A DNA stretch of 64,000 bases from Spirochaetota bacterium (lineage in GTDB: Bacteria > Spirochaetota > Spirochaetia > Treponematales > Treponemataceae): NCBI GenBank assembly GCA_023443865.1, contig JAEZST010000018.1:1-64000 (forward strand), written 5' to 3'. Positions 6,903 to 15,916 of the stretch are shown here, piece after piece (position 1 is the first letter of the stretch; every line of letters begins with the position of its first letter). Position numbers and translations under genes: made by a program. The notes under the pieces are model-generated. The model saw only the letters and a list, made by a program, of their open reading frames with translations, ran no database searches and had not been told where the DNA came from.

Positions 6903-8408
6903 TTACTTTATCGATATTGTGAGACCGAGCGACGCTTCCGCGCTTGAATTAGATTCCGTAGGGCTAAAGGAGCGGGTCAGCGCGCCGGAAAGCGTTCCTG
7001 AAGGGGATATTTGCAGCGAAAAGGACGCGGTTATCAGGGCCGTTTCCTTTTCCGCTGTCGTCGTCGTCGCGCGAACCGAATATTTCCCTCCGAGAGTCAC
7101 GCTCAGAAATCGCCAAATCGTTCCGCCAATAGAGACGGCCGCTTCGTATGTCTCGATGTTGCGCGATGATACGGTAGAGGATCCCTTGAATGACGCGCCG
7201 GCAAGTACTTTCCTTTGGGTATGCAAGGGGAGCCGGAACCGTCCTTCAATGCTTTGTTCTGCGTCGTCTTGCCGCGCCTCGAGCACCGTTTCAAACCCAT
7301 TTCGGCTTATATCGAGCGCGCCTCGACGTTCCATGTGGAGGGTTTCCGTTTCCCAAGCCCGTTCCCGCCGTTCCCTCGTAAGATATACCGCTCCCCCCAG
7401 GCGAAAGCCGTCAAACGAAGGAAAAAGGGGGACAAGGGAGATATAAGGCGTCGCGTAGAAGCGGCCAACCGTTCCCGGCAATGAGCCGTCCAGCGCCGCG
7501 AAGTCGCGATCCATCCAAAGCGCGCCTGAGGCGCCCCCGCCCCAGGGTAAATCGATACCGGCCTCGATAGATCCATAATGGGCCGGCGGGCGCAATCCGT
7601 CCAGGTACGCCATAAGGGTGCCGTTGAACCGCACGGGCCCGGATAATCCCCTCAGCTCGACGCCGGAAATGGCTGTTTTGCGATACGGTAAGGGGGCCCG
7701 CTCTGAAAACCATGAATCACCGGTTTCCCTGTCCGCGTGTCCGGAGGCGACAACGACGGAGGTGTTGAGCGCTTTGTCCGAAGCCTTGCCGTAAAACGCG
7801 GAAGCCGTCATTACAACCGTCGCTTCCGCGTCGACAAGGATCATGGTTCGTAGCCGCTCTGCCCGACATTCGACCGCCGCCCTTTGGGCATTACGGGTTT
7901 CTGACCGGTTGGCGATCGGAGCGTACGCGTCGGCCTGCGGTAGCTGAAAGGCATTCGGCTTTGCGGGCACCGGCTTGAAAACGCGGGACGCAAGGCCCGA
8001 AACGGAAACTGAACCCGCCAGAAACGTCAGTCCGGATACCGGTTGGACCGAAAGGTTCCACGAACGTACGTTCGGTACCGCCGTTTTCGGTTCGGACCCT
8101 GCTTCGTCGCGAATGCCGGAAAGCGAGCTTTCGGATATGACGCGCCCCGCTATCGCGGACTGGCCGCCGTTCGCGAAGGGAATCGTATACCGCCCGCCCA
8201 CATCCATGCCGAGGGCCGTCCCTTTCTCGCTCGCCGTTAGCTCGCTTTTAAGGGCAATCGAATAATCGCGGGATACGGCGCCTTCCTTCGGCGTCTTGGG
8301 TGATGAGGGGGTATGGGTTACGCAGGAAGCGCACGAAATCAAGGATACGACGGGCATAACGCAAAAAAAAAGCCGGATGGTAACCGGCCTTTTTTGACTC
8401 GTTCTCAT
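6903..8408 (-). CDS. Outer-membrane-type lipoprotein, family not recognised
   Basis: This 501-aa protein has a basic N-terminus (MRTSQKRP), a hydrophobic stretch and the lipobox SLISC, with the modified Cys near residue 26. The remainder alternates short polar and hydrophobic segments with many Gly, Ser and aromatic residues, as in a beta-barrel (for example FRLGGAVYLTRER and SVTLGGKYSVRA). I do not recognise a family. The ribosome site is weak. A terminator-like hairpin with A and T tracts lies inside codons ~5-16 and encodes part of the signal peptide. Starting at the later ATG (residue 18) would leave a signal peptide that is too short. Confidence 0.65.
   Translation of the reverse strand: MRTSQKRPVTIRLFFCVMPVVSLISCASCVTHTPSSPKTPKEGAVSRDYSIALKSELTASEKGTALGMDVGGRYTIPFANGGQSAIAGRVISESSLSGIRDEAGSEPKTAVPNVRSWNLSVQPVSGLTFLAGSVSVSGLASRVFKPVPAKPNAFQLPQADAYAPIANRSETRNAQRAAVECRAERLRTMILVDAEATVVMTASAFYGKASDKALNTSVVVASGHADRETGDSWFSERAPLPYRKTAISGVELRGLSGPVRFNGTLMAYLDGLRPPAHYGSIEAGIDLPWGGGASGALWMDRDFAALDGSLPGTVGRFYATPYISLVPLFPSFDGFRLGGAVYLTRERRERAWETETLHMERRGALDISRNGFETVLEARQDDAEQSIEGRFRLPLHTQRKVLAGASFKGSSTVSSRNIETYEAAVSIGGTIWRFLSVTLGGKYSVRATTTTAEKETALITASFSLQISPSGTLSGALTRSFSPTESNSSAEASLGLTISIK
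8363..8395. terminator. Terminator-like hairpin inside the lipoprotein 5' coding region
   Basis: GCCGG (8372-8376) pairs with CCGGC (8384-8388) between nine A (8363-8371) and six T (8390-8395). On the minus strand it lies 60-90 bases after the SPOR gene stop, in the position of its terminator, but it also falls within the signal-peptide codons of the next gene. Confidence 0.5.
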
Positions 8409-8456
8409 GTCGTCTTTTTCGTGGCAGGCCTAATCGCTGCCCGAGAAATTACGCGG

Positions 8457-9290
8457 TCAACGCTTCGTCTTCACTTCCGAAACGTAGCTATCCGCGAAGC
8501 CTTGGATATCTTTGACCACGCCGAGCCAGTAATCCGCCTCGGTTTTTTTCGCGTAAGGGCCTACCCTGACCCGGTATACCGTGGCGCCGCTGACTTCCTT
8601 GGTGAATATCTCGGTATTGAGGTAACGGGCCTTGAGCGTTTCGCGGGCTTTTTCGGCGTTCAGCTTTCCATTAAACGATCCCGTTTGAATCCAATACTCG
8701 GTAACCGTGACTGCGGGCTTGACCGAATTGGCGGAGGAAGCCTTGGCGACGGTCGTAGCGGTTCCCGCGGCTTTCGGCGGCGTTGCGGCGGTTGAAGCCG
8801 TACTGGCTTTCGAGGGCGCGGCCTTATTTGTTTCCATCCGCGGCGCCGCGGAGGCAACGGCGTTCTCGGCGGCGTTGGCCTTGACCGTCGCGGCCGTATC
8901 GCCGGATTTTTGCGTTTCGGCGGGATTAAGGCCGAGGGGAGCGGCTACTACCGCGGCGCCCTGGTCGCCGGTAAGGCCCGAAACGTCGAGCGTCGTGTAA
9001 TTCGCGCTGGCATTCTCCCCGTTCACGATGGTTACGTTAATCGGCGAGGTCCCGGCCTGGGGCGCGTTGTCCGCTGAAGCGCTCGCGGCTCCCTGACCCG
9101 GAGCGTCCGCGTCGGGGCGCGTCGCGTTGGGCGTATCTATTCTGCCTGAGGACGCCGCGGGTAGGCTTACGGCCTGAAGGGACGGAGCTGCTTCTCGGGC
9201 CGAGGAATAGAAGATCATGGCAAAGCCGAATACGATAATGAGAAAGCCGCTCACGGCGACGACTACCCACAAGATCTTTTTCTGTTCCAT
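8457..9290 (-). CDS. Membrane-anchored SPOR-domain protein
   Basis: This 277-aa protein has one N-terminal membrane anchor (ILWVVVAVSGFLIIVFGFAM). A long Ala/Ser/Thr/Pro-rich periplasmic linker follows, then a C-terminal SPOR domain (YWIQTGSFNGKLNAEKAR to YRVRVGPYAKKTEADYWL). SPOR domains bind denuded peptidoglycan, often at division sites. The start at 9290 is chosen because TTGAGGT lies seven bases upstream, overlapping the coaE stop. It is the last gene of the polA-coaE-SPOR operon. A role in cell-wall remodelling or division is inferred from the domain only. Confidence 0.88.
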   Translation of the reverse strand: MEQKKILWVVVAVSGFLIIVFGFAMIFYSSAREAAPSLQAVSLPAASSGRIDTPNATRPDADAPGQGAASASADNAPQAGTSPINVTIVNGENASANYTTLDVSGLTGDQGAAVVAAPLGLNPAETQKSGDTAATVKANAAENAVASAAPRMETNKAAPSKASTASTAATPPKAAGTATTVAKASSANSVKPAVTVTEYWIQTGSFNGKLNAEKARETLKARYLNTEIFTKEVSGATVYRVRVGPYAKKTEADYWLGVVKDIQGFADSYVSEVKTKR

Positions 9291-9297
9291 AAGAACC

Positions 9298-9909
9298 TCA
9301 ATAACCCCTGCGCGAAAGAGCCGATTCGAGCCTGCGTTCCAAAGCCCGTAAACTTCCGCGGTTGTGTACCTTTTCAATATCGACATTTATTAAAAGGTAT
9401 TGAGCGAAGAGTTTGCCTTGAGCCGAAAAACGGGCGGTAATTTGCCGTGGAGACAGGTGATCCCGCCTTAGGGCGCGGAAAAACCGGAGTACGACGGGGG
9501 CATCGACGAAAAGCACGAAGTCGCAACGGGAAAGAACGGATGATTTATGCAGAAGCGGCGCGTTAATCACCACGCCGCGGTTAATATTCATGTCGACGAA
9601 GGCGCTGAGGAGCTCATCGATGCGCGGGTAGACGATGGCTTCGTGCCGCGCGAGCTTTGCCGGATTCGAGAAGAGGAGGGTCCCCAGCGCCCTGCGGTCC
9701 AAGCTGCCGTCCGCTCGGGTTAACGCGATGCCCGCGCGCGAAGCCTCTTCGGCGAACTCCCCGACGACGCGGTCGCGAACGTCCTCGAGCGCTTGATGGG
9801 CGATTTTATCCGCGTCGGCGACGGCATAACCGCGACGAGCAAGAAAGGCGGCCGCGAGGTTTTTGCCGGCGCACATGGGCCCCGTGAGTCCGATAACGGG
9901 GGGCTTCAA
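9298..9909 (-). CDS. coaE: Dephospho-CoA kinase
   Basis: This enzyme phosphorylates dephospho-CoA in the last step of CoA synthesis. The P-loop is GLTGPMCAGKN instead of the usual GLTGGIGSGKS but keeps the GKx core, and the DADKIAH substrate motif follows. The closest start is the TTG at 9909, which overlaps the polA stop (TTGA) and has GGGG nine bases upstream. Another TTG at 9924 would add five residues. From 9909 the protein has 203 aa, normal for CoaE. The overlap implies translational coupling to polA. Confidence 0.85.
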   Translation of the reverse strand: MKPPVIGLTGPMCAGKNLAAAFLARRGYAVADADKIAHQALEDVRDRVVGEFAEEASRAGIALTRADGSLDRRALGTLLFSNPAKLARHEAIVYPRIDELLSAFVDMNINRGVVINAPLLHKSSVLSRCDFVLFVDAPVVLRFFRALRRDHLSPRQITARFSAQGKLFAQYLLINVDIEKVHNRGSLRALERRLESALSRRGY

Positions 9910-12728
9910 TGGAATTCGCCCCAATTCGCGCCCGATTCCACGCTGACCCTCAGCGGGACCGCCAGGGAGACCACCGATTCCATCTCCCGCTTTATAAGGT
10001 CGCGGGCCTCGGAAACCTCGGCTTTCGGGGCCTCGAAGATGAGCTCGTCGTGTACCTGCAAGAGGAGCTTCGTCCCCGGCGTTTTGCCGGGAAGCGCCGC
10101 GTCGATCTTCAGCATGGCGCGCTTGACGATATCGGCCGCCGAACCCTGTATCGGCGTGTTTACCGCTATTCGTTCCGCGCCTGAGAGTTCGAGCTTATTG
10201 GGACTCGTTATGCCCCTGATGTACCGCCTTCGGCCCATGATGGTTTCCACGTATCCCGTTTCCCGGGCGCGGGCCTTTACCTCGGCGATGAAGGAGTTTA
10301 CCCCTGCGTAGGTTTCAAAGTAGGAATTGATGAAGCCAGCTGCCTGTCCGCGGGGTATTCTCAGCTCGTTGGCCAGGCGGAAGGCGCTCATGCCGTACAT
10401 AACCCCGAAATTGATGGTCTTGGCCACCCGGCGCATGTCCGGGGTAACCTGCTCCGGTTCCGTTCCGAATATCAGGCTTGCGGTTTTTCGGTGCACGTCG
10501 ACCCCGGAGCGAAATGCTTCCACCAGGTTCGGGTCCTTCGAAAGGTGGGCGAGTATGACCAGCTCAATCTGGGCATAGTCGGCGGAAATCAGCTCGTACC
10601 CGGGTTTGGCCCGGAAGGCGCTCCTGATACGGCGTCCGTTCGCCTCGCGGATCGGTATGTTTTGAAGGTTGGGGTCTCGGCTTGAAAGGCGCCCCGTGGC
10701 GGTACCCGTTTGGACGAAACTGGAATGGATGCGGCCGTTCGCGTCGGCGAGGGAAGGAAGGGCGTCCACGTAGGTGGACTTAAGCTTCGTAAGGGCGCGG
10801 TAATCGAGGATCTTTCCCGGGATCACGTCTTCGGAGGCCAGGTCTTCGAGCACGGAGTTATCGGTGGAGTATCCGGTTTTTGTTTTCTTTCCGGTAGGAA
10901 GCTTTCGTTCCGTGAACAGCACCTCCTGGAGCTGTTTGGGCGAGGCGATATTGAACTCATGCCCCACTATCCCGTGGATTTCCTTCTCGGTGCGCTCTAT
11001 TTCCGCCCCGAGTTCGACCGAGAATTCGGCCAAAGCGGACTTTTCCAGTCCAATGCCCTCGGCTTCCATGTCCGCGAGTACGGGTACCAGGGGCATTTCA
11101 AGGGTTTCAAAAAGCCGCTTCAACCCGGTTTCTTCCAGTCGGGAAGCGAACCGGCGGTAGAGGCGAAGCGTAAGGTCCGTATCCTCGGCCGCGTACGTTG
11201 CGGCGTCCGGGATGGGAACGTCCGCGAAGGTTTTTCCCTTGGGCGCTACCGTCGCGTAGGAGACGGTTTCGAGGCCGAGTTGGCTCAGGGCGAGGGACTC
11301 AAGGCCGAGGCCCGTCCAATCCGGATCGAGTAACCAGGCGGCAATCATCGTATCGAACAGATGCGCGACCGGCCTTTTTCGGGGCAACGTATCGAAGGCT
11401 CCGGCGCGCGACAGGATTTCAAGGTCGAATTTCCCGTTGTGAAGCGCGATCGTGAGTCCCGGCGCCGCAAAAAGTCGGGTAACCTGCGTTATGGCGACCT
11501 TTTCGTCCATGAGAGCATGGGGTTCGACCCCCAGCTCGGGTTCGGGCCCTTTGATCGGCACGTAGACTCCCGCGCCGGTTTCCAACGATAGGGAGAAGCC
11601 GACGAGCCGGTCTACGAGGGTATTGAGCCCCGTGGTTTCGCAATCGAAGGCCACGGTTCCCGCCTTTATGGCCCGATCAACCAGCGCCGTCAGTTCGGCA
11701 GGATCCGTAACCGCGCGGTAGTCGCCGACGTTTTTCGCCGGAGCCGTCGCGGGAAGCTCCAGGGAGAGGGGCGGCACGAAATCGGGAGCGGGGGAGCGGG
11801 CGGTCGAACCGGAACGCGGCGCGGGAGCCGAGGCTCCCCCCGCCCCCTGTCCTTCCGGTTCGCTTTGCCCGGAAAAAAGCCGTGCTACCGACGGGAGCCC
11901 TTCCCTCATAAGCAGTCTCGCGGCGGCGGTCTTGTCCAATTCCTCGCAGGAGAAACCGTCCAGATCGCGTTCGATGGGCACGTCCGCGCTGAGGGCAATG
12001 AGCCGTTTCGAGAAGTAGGCCATATCCTTGCCTTCGACGATTTTCTTGCCGATCGCGCCGGTAAGTTTTTCGGCGTTTTGGTAAATCCCGTCGAGGGTGC
12101 CGTATTCCGCGAGCAATTTAAGGGCGGTCTTATCGCCGACGCCCTTGACCCCGGGAACGTTGTCGGAGGAATCGCCGGTCAAGGAGAGGAGGTCCAGCAT
12201 CAATTCGGGACCGACGCCCCATTCGGCGCGAACTCCCTCGGAATCCACGGCCTCCCATCCCCCCGTTTTACCGGGTTTCAGGATGCTCACCGGCCCTCCG
12301 ACAAGCTGCATAAGGTCCTTGTCTCCCGATATCACGACGCAGGGGCGCCCCTCGGCTCGGCACCGCTCTGCCACCGACGCGATGATGTCGTCGGCCTCGA
12401 ATCCGTCTTGCCGAAGGGTTTGAATGCCCAATGCGGTCAATATTTCTTCTATTATCGGTACCTGATCGTGCAGGTCCTCGGGCGTCTTGGCCCGGTTTGC
12501 CTTATATTCGGCGTACATTTCGTGCCGGAAGGTGGGGGTCCGTGAATCGAACGCGGCGATAAAGCGCTCGGGGGAGTAGTCGCGCAGAATGGTGAAGAGG
12601 TTTCGAAAAAACCCGAAAACGGCGGAGACGTTTTTTCCGTCCTGATTCGTGAGGGGTTTCGCGATAAAGGCGAAATAGGAACGATAAATGAGCCCGTAGG
12701 CGTCGAGTATATAAACGGCTTTCTTCAT
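9906..12728 (-). CDS. polA: DNA polymerase I
   Basis: This 940-aa protein serves repair and Okazaki-fragment processing. It begins with the 5' nuclease (AVYILDAYGLIYRSYFAF; KGVGDKTALKLL), then a Pro/Ala-rich linker. The 3'-5' exonuclease has its catalytic motifs intact: FDCETTG, ALHNGKFDLE and YAAEDTD. The polymerase follows with DYAQIELVILAHLS, RRVAKTINFGVMYG and VHDELIFE. Proofreading is therefore predicted to be active. The ATG at 12728 is preferred on family alignment. No ribosome site precedes it, but a TATACT box lies six bases upstream. Confidence 0.97.
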   Translation of the reverse strand: MKKAVYILDAYGLIYRSYFAFIAKPLTNQDGKNVSAVFGFFRNLFTILRDYSPERFIAAFDSRTPTFRHEMYAEYKANRAKTPEDLHDQVPIIEEILTALGIQTLRQDGFEADDIIASVAERCRAEGRPCVVISGDKDLMQLVGGPVSILKPGKTGGWEAVDSEGVRAEWGVGPELMLDLLSLTGDSSDNVPGVKGVGDKTALKLLAEYGTLDGIYQNAEKLTGAIGKKIVEGKDMAYFSKRLIALSADVPIERDLDGFSCEELDKTAAARLLMREGLPSVARLFSGQSEPEGQGAGGASAPAPRSGSTARSPAPDFVPPLSLELPATAPAKNVGDYRAVTDPAELTALVDRAIKAGTVAFDCETTGLNTLVDRLVGFSLSLETGAGVYVPIKGPEPELGVEPHALMDEKVAITQVTRLFAAPGLTIALHNGKFDLEILSRAGAFDTLPRKRPVAHLFDTMIAAWLLDPDWTGLGLESLALSQLGLETVSYATVAPKGKTFADVPIPDAATYAAEDTDLTLRLYRRFASRLEETGLKRLFETLEMPLVPVLADMEAEGIGLEKSALAEFSVELGAEIERTEKEIHGIVGHEFNIASPKQLQEVLFTERKLPTGKKTKTGYSTDNSVLEDLASEDVIPGKILDYRALTKLKSTYVDALPSLADANGRIHSSFVQTGTATGRLSSRDPNLQNIPIREANGRRIRSAFRAKPGYELISADYAQIELVILAHLSKDPNLVEAFRSGVDVHRKTASLIFGTEPEQVTPDMRRVAKTINFGVMYGMSAFRLANELRIPRGQAAGFINSYFETYAGVNSFIAEVKARARETGYVETIMGRRRYIRGITSPNKLELSGAERIAVNTPIQGSAADIVKRAMLKIDAALPGKTPGTKLLLQVHDELIFEAPKAEVSEARDLIKREMESVVSLAVPLRVSVESGANWGEFH

Positions 12729-12734
12729 GGCTGG

Positions 12735-12740
12735 AGTATA
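12735..12740 (-). promoter_or_regulatory. -10 box six bases before the polA start
   Basis: TATACT on the minus strand (12740-12735) is separated from the ATG at 12728 by GGCTGG on the plus strand (six bases). This predicts a leaderless or nearly leaderless transcript. No good -35 hexamer is seen at 16-18 bp. Confidence 0.4.
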
Positions 12741-12774
12741 GCACAAAAGCCGCCGCGCTTGACGGGAATATCGG

Positions 12775-13251
12775 CTAGGATTCTATATCGATCCTGGTGC
12801 CGGTTTGGCCGGATTGCGCGTACACGCTCGACCGTTTGGCATAGGGATTTTTCAGGGAGACCACCTGTTCGCGGATCAAGCTCATGCGGGATTTTAAAAG
12901 ATCGCGGTTTTTTTCGTTTTGCGCGAGAACGTCGGCCTTGAGCCTGTCCAAATCGGTTTTCAGGCGGGGTATTTCGGATTCGGACGCGGCGGGATGGGCG
13001 TCGCGCCAGAGGCTTTCCATGGGATCAACGACTTTTTGAATGGTGAAAATCTCGGATACGATGGACTGCTCAAGCTCGGTATGGCTTACCATGGCGTCTA
13101 TGTCGCCGGAGTCGATATCCGTTTCCTGCTTTTCGAGGACCGTGAGGTACTGGCGGAATTTTTCCCGCTGTTCCTCAAGCAGGGCCTTGAATCGCCTCAG
13201 GAGCGCGACTCTTTCGGCGACTTCCCCGTCGGTAAGCGTTTGAGCAGCCAT
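12775..13251 (-). CDS. Putative flagellar chaperone, FlgN-like
   Basis: This 158-aa protein is almost wholly helical and coiled-coil-like, with repeated Leu/Lys/Glu heptads (VALLRRFKALLEEQREKFRQ; KTDLDRLKADVLAQ). It has no signal peptide. The size and helical character match FlgN-type chaperones of hook-associated proteins. It directly follows fliS (13 bases between stop and start) under the same sigma-28 type promoter. FlgN proteins diverge widely, so the name rests mainly on context. Confidence 0.65.
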   Translation of the reverse strand: MAAQTLTDGEVAERVALLRRFKALLEEQREKFRQYLTVLEKQETDIDSGDIDAMVSHTELEQSIVSEIFTIQKVVDPMESLWRDAHPAASESEIPRLKTDLDRLKADVLAQNEKNRDLLKSRMSLIREQVVSLKNPYAKRSSVYAQSGQTGTRIDIES

Positions 13252-13264
13252 GCGTAGCGCCCCG

Positions 13265-13708
13265 TTAGCCGGCTATGTTTATGCCCGCCGGGGCTGACTG
13301 TACCGGCGCGGGAACGGCTGTGTTGTTCACGACCTCGACCCAAGCCTGTCGCAGCTGTTCCATCAAGTCCTTCACGAAGGCGAGCTTGTCCGGCTTCTTT
13401 TCCATATTGCCCTCGATAAGCTGCTGGTTAAACCACGTATAAAGGGCAAGCAGATTCTGGGATATTTCGCCGCCCGCTTCCATATCGAGGGACGCCATCA
13501 ACTCGGTAATGATTTCCTGGCCCTTGAGGATATGCCGATTGGCGATCTCGATCCGTCCGGGATTCTTCTTGAAGTCTTCGTCGAACAGGGATACTGCCGC
13601 TCCTATCTGCTTTATGGCTTCGTCGTACAGCATGATAATCAGGGATCCCTGACTGGCCGTCCTGACGCGGGTTTCGCGATACGCGCTCAATGCCTGATTG
13701 TAACTCAC
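13265..13708 (-). CDS. fliS: Flagellin export chaperone FliS
   Basis: FliS caps the flagellin C-terminus before export. This 147-aa protein begins SYNQALSAYRETRVRTASQG, with the family pattern YxxxxVxTASxxxLIxMLYD intact (LIIMLYDEAIKQI). A four-helix bundle follows. The start is a GTG at 13708, preceded by GAGGGGG four bases upstream; reading further upstream lacks FliS similarity. A near-perfect sigma-28 promoter lies about 50 bases before the start, tying expression to late flagellar control. Confidence 0.93.
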   Translation of the reverse strand: MSYNQALSAYRETRVRTASQGSLIIMLYDEAIKQIGAAVSLFDEDFKKNPGRIEIANRHILKGQEIITELMASLDMEAGGEISQNLLALYTWFNQQLIEGNMEKKPDKLAFVKDLMEQLRQAWVEVVNNTAVPAPVQSAPAGINIAG

Positions 13709-13759
13709 AATGCCCCCTCGCTCTCGAAAAAAGATGCAGGTTATTACGCCCCACATTTC

Positions 13760-13786
13760 CTATCGGCAGCGTTCTTTTCTACTTTA
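13760..13786 (-). promoter_or_regulatory. sigma-28 (FliA) promoter of fliS
   Basis: On the minus strand TAAA (13786-13783), exactly 15 bp, then GCCGATAG (13767-13760). The FliA consensus is TAAA-N15-GCCGATAA, so 11 of 12 positions match at the ideal spacing. Confidence 0.85.
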
Positions 13787-13871
13787 GAGGAAATCGACTC
13801 AAAATGCCATAGAAAACTCGACGGGCTTGCCCCTTTTTCGTATTATAGTAGCAAGGCGGTAACGATAACCT

Positions 13872-15884
13872 ATGAGCAACGAGAATTCATCTAAGAACCC
13901 CAAGGACAACGATAAGGACAAGAACGATCCTTATAATTTCTTCAAATTCAGTCCCGAATCGGGTTCCTCAGGCCCTGGAAACGGCTTTCGCATGCCCCGA
14001 ATTCCCATGTGGGCGGTACTGCTGAGCATTTTTGCGCTGACCGTCGTCATTCAGTACGTCATGCTTTCCCGGACGGAATCGTTGATACCCTTCTCCGAAT
14101 TCCGGTCGAAAATCGAGTCCGGCGAGATCGTGCGCGTCCAGCTTTCCTCATCGACCTTCGTCGGATACTCCGTTCGTTCGGCTTCCCCAAGCGCGGATTC
14201 CGGCAGCCAGGGCTCCGAAAGGGCCTTAAACGTCTTCGGCGCTTCCTCCGCGCGGGGGAAAAGCTGGAAGACCGTCGGCCTTTTAAGCGAAGACTTCCTC
14301 AAATTCCTCAACGATCAGGGCGTCGAGTACGCCATGCAGTCGGAGCAAAGCAACTTTATCCTCGATTTTGTCCTGCAATGGATTCTTCCCTTCGCGCTTT
14401 TCTTCTTCATGTGGCGATTCCTCATGAAGCGGATGGGCGGCGGCATGGGCGGGCTCGGCGGGAGCATCTTCTCCGCGGGACAGGCGAAATCCGCCGCCGT
14501 GGAGGAAGGTAAGGTTTCCACCCGTTTCGCCGACGTGGCCGGGGTGGACGAGGCCAAGGAAGAGTTGGTCGAGGTGGTCGACTTCCTGAAATTCCCCAAG
14601 AAATACACCGATATCGGCGGAAAGATTCCCCGGGGCGTACTGCTCGTGGGCCCTCCCGGAACCGGTAAAACCCTTCTCGCCCGCGCGGTGGCCGGCGAGG
14701 CCGGCGTCCCGTTCTTCCGCATCAGCGGCTCCGACTTCGTGGAGATGTTCGTGGGCGTGGGCGCCTCCCGGGTGCGGGACCTTTTCAAGCAAGCCCGCGA
14801 GAAAGCGCCCTGCATCATCTTTATCGACGAGCTCGACGCCATCGGTAAATCCCGGTTGAACACCATGAGTTCCAACGACGAGCGCGAGCAGACCCTGAAC
14901 CAGCTCCTCGTCGAAATGGACGGTTTCGATACCTCATCCGGCCTTATTTTATTGGCCGCTACCAACCGTCCCGACGTTTTGGATCCCGCCCTCCTCAGGC
15001 CCGGCCGTTTTGACCGCCAGGTAGTGGTGGACCGCCCCGACGTAAAGGGCCGGGAACAGATTCTCAAGATTCACGCGAAAAACGTGAAGCTTTCGCGGGA
15101 CGTGGACCTGTCCTCCATCGCCAAGACCACGAGCGGTTCCTCCGGCGCCGACCTCGCGAATATTATCAACGAGGCGGCCCTCCTCGCGGTTCGCGCCGGC
15201 AGAAAAGAGGTGATGATGGAAGATCTCCACGAGGCCGTGGAGAAGGCCATTGCCGGTTTGCAAAAGAAGAGCCGCGTCATCAAGGAAGACGAGCGCCGTA
15301 TCGTCGCGTTCCACGAAACCGGCCACGCCCTTACCGCCGCGTTTACCGACGGCGCCGACAAGGTCCATAAGGTTTCCATTATTCCCCGGGGCATCGCGGC
15401 CCTTGGCTACACGCTGCAGATGCCCGAGGAAGACCGCTACCTGCGTACGAAGAAAGAGCTTCTGGGCGAGGTTGACGTGCTCCTGGGCGGGCGCGCCGCC
15501 GAAGAAATCGCCTTCGGGGAAATTTCCACCGGGGCCTCGAACGACCTTTCCCGCGCCACGGAAATCGTGCGCCGCATGATAACCGATTACGGCATGAGCG
15601 TGAAATTCCGCAACGTGGCCTTAAGCCAGCACGGCGCGGGTTACGGCGCCGGCGACCCCAAGCTCGTCCGGGATTACGCGGAGTCTACCCAGCAATATAT
15701 CGACGAGGAGATCGCCTCGGTGATCGAAACCCGATACGAGGCGGTAAAGGCCCGGCTCGCGGAAAAGAAAAACCTTCTCGATTACATCGCGAAGCGGCTT
15801 CTTGAGAAGGAGATAATAGAAGGAAAGGAATTCCTGGAGATCGTGGGCGCGGAGGAAAGGCTCGCTGAATCCGAAAACAATTGA
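13872..15884 (+). CDS. ftsH: ATP-dependent zinc metalloprotease FtsH
   Basis: This membrane AAA+ protease degrades misfolded membrane proteins and regulators. At 670 aa it has an acidic, Asp/Lys-rich N-terminal tail, a first membrane segment (MWAVLLSIFALTVVIQYVM), a periplasmic domain and a second segment (WILPFALFFFMWRFLM). The AAA module carries GPPGTGKT, IIFIDELDAIG and an RPGRFDR arginine-finger region, followed by the zinc site HETGH. The periplasmic part includes a Ser-rich insert around residues 100-125. Only a weak ribosome site precedes the ATG. No better start is seen. Confidence 0.96.
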   Translation: MSNENSSKNPKDNDKDKNDPYNFFKFSPESGSSGPGNGFRMPRIPMWAVLLSIFALTVVIQYVMLSRTESLIPFSEFRSKIESGEIVRVQLSSSTFVGYSVRSASPSADSGSQGSERALNVFGASSARGKSWKTVGLLSEDFLKFLNDQGVEYAMQSEQSNFILDFVLQWILPFALFFFMWRFLMKRMGGGMGGLGGSIFSAGQAKSAAVEEGKVSTRFADVAGVDEAKEELVEVVDFLKFPKKYTDIGGKIPRGVLLVGPPGTGKTLLARAVAGEAGVPFFRISGSDFVEMFVGVGASRVRDLFKQAREKAPCIIFIDELDAIGKSRLNTMSSNDEREQTLNQLLVEMDGFDTSSGLILLAATNRPDVLDPALLRPGRFDRQVVVDRPDVKGREQILKIHAKNVKLSRDVDLSSIAKTTSGSSGADLANIINEAALLAVRAGRKEVMMEDLHEAVEKAIAGLQKKSRVIKEDERRIVAFHETGHALTAAFTDGADKVHKVSIIPRGIAALGYTLQMPEEDRYLRTKKELLGEVDVLLGGRAAEEIAFGEISTGASNDLSRATEIVRRMITDYGMSVKFRNVALSQHGAGYGAGDPKLVRDYAESTQQYIDEEIASVIETRYEAVKARLAEKKNLLDYIAKRLLEKEIIEGKEFLEIVGAEERLAESENN

Positions 15885-15909
15885 CGGATGCCCTTCTTTC
15901 TGGTTTACT
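15881..15909 (+). promoter_or_regulatory. Promoter placing the start of the LolA-like gene at its ATG
   Basis: TTGACG (15881-15886, overlapping the ftsH stop) and TTTACT (15904-15909) are spaced by 17 bp. Seven bases separate the -10 box from the ATG at 15917. No Shine-Dalgarno sequence exists in the interval. Confidence 0.55.
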
Positions 15910-15916
15910 TGAAACC

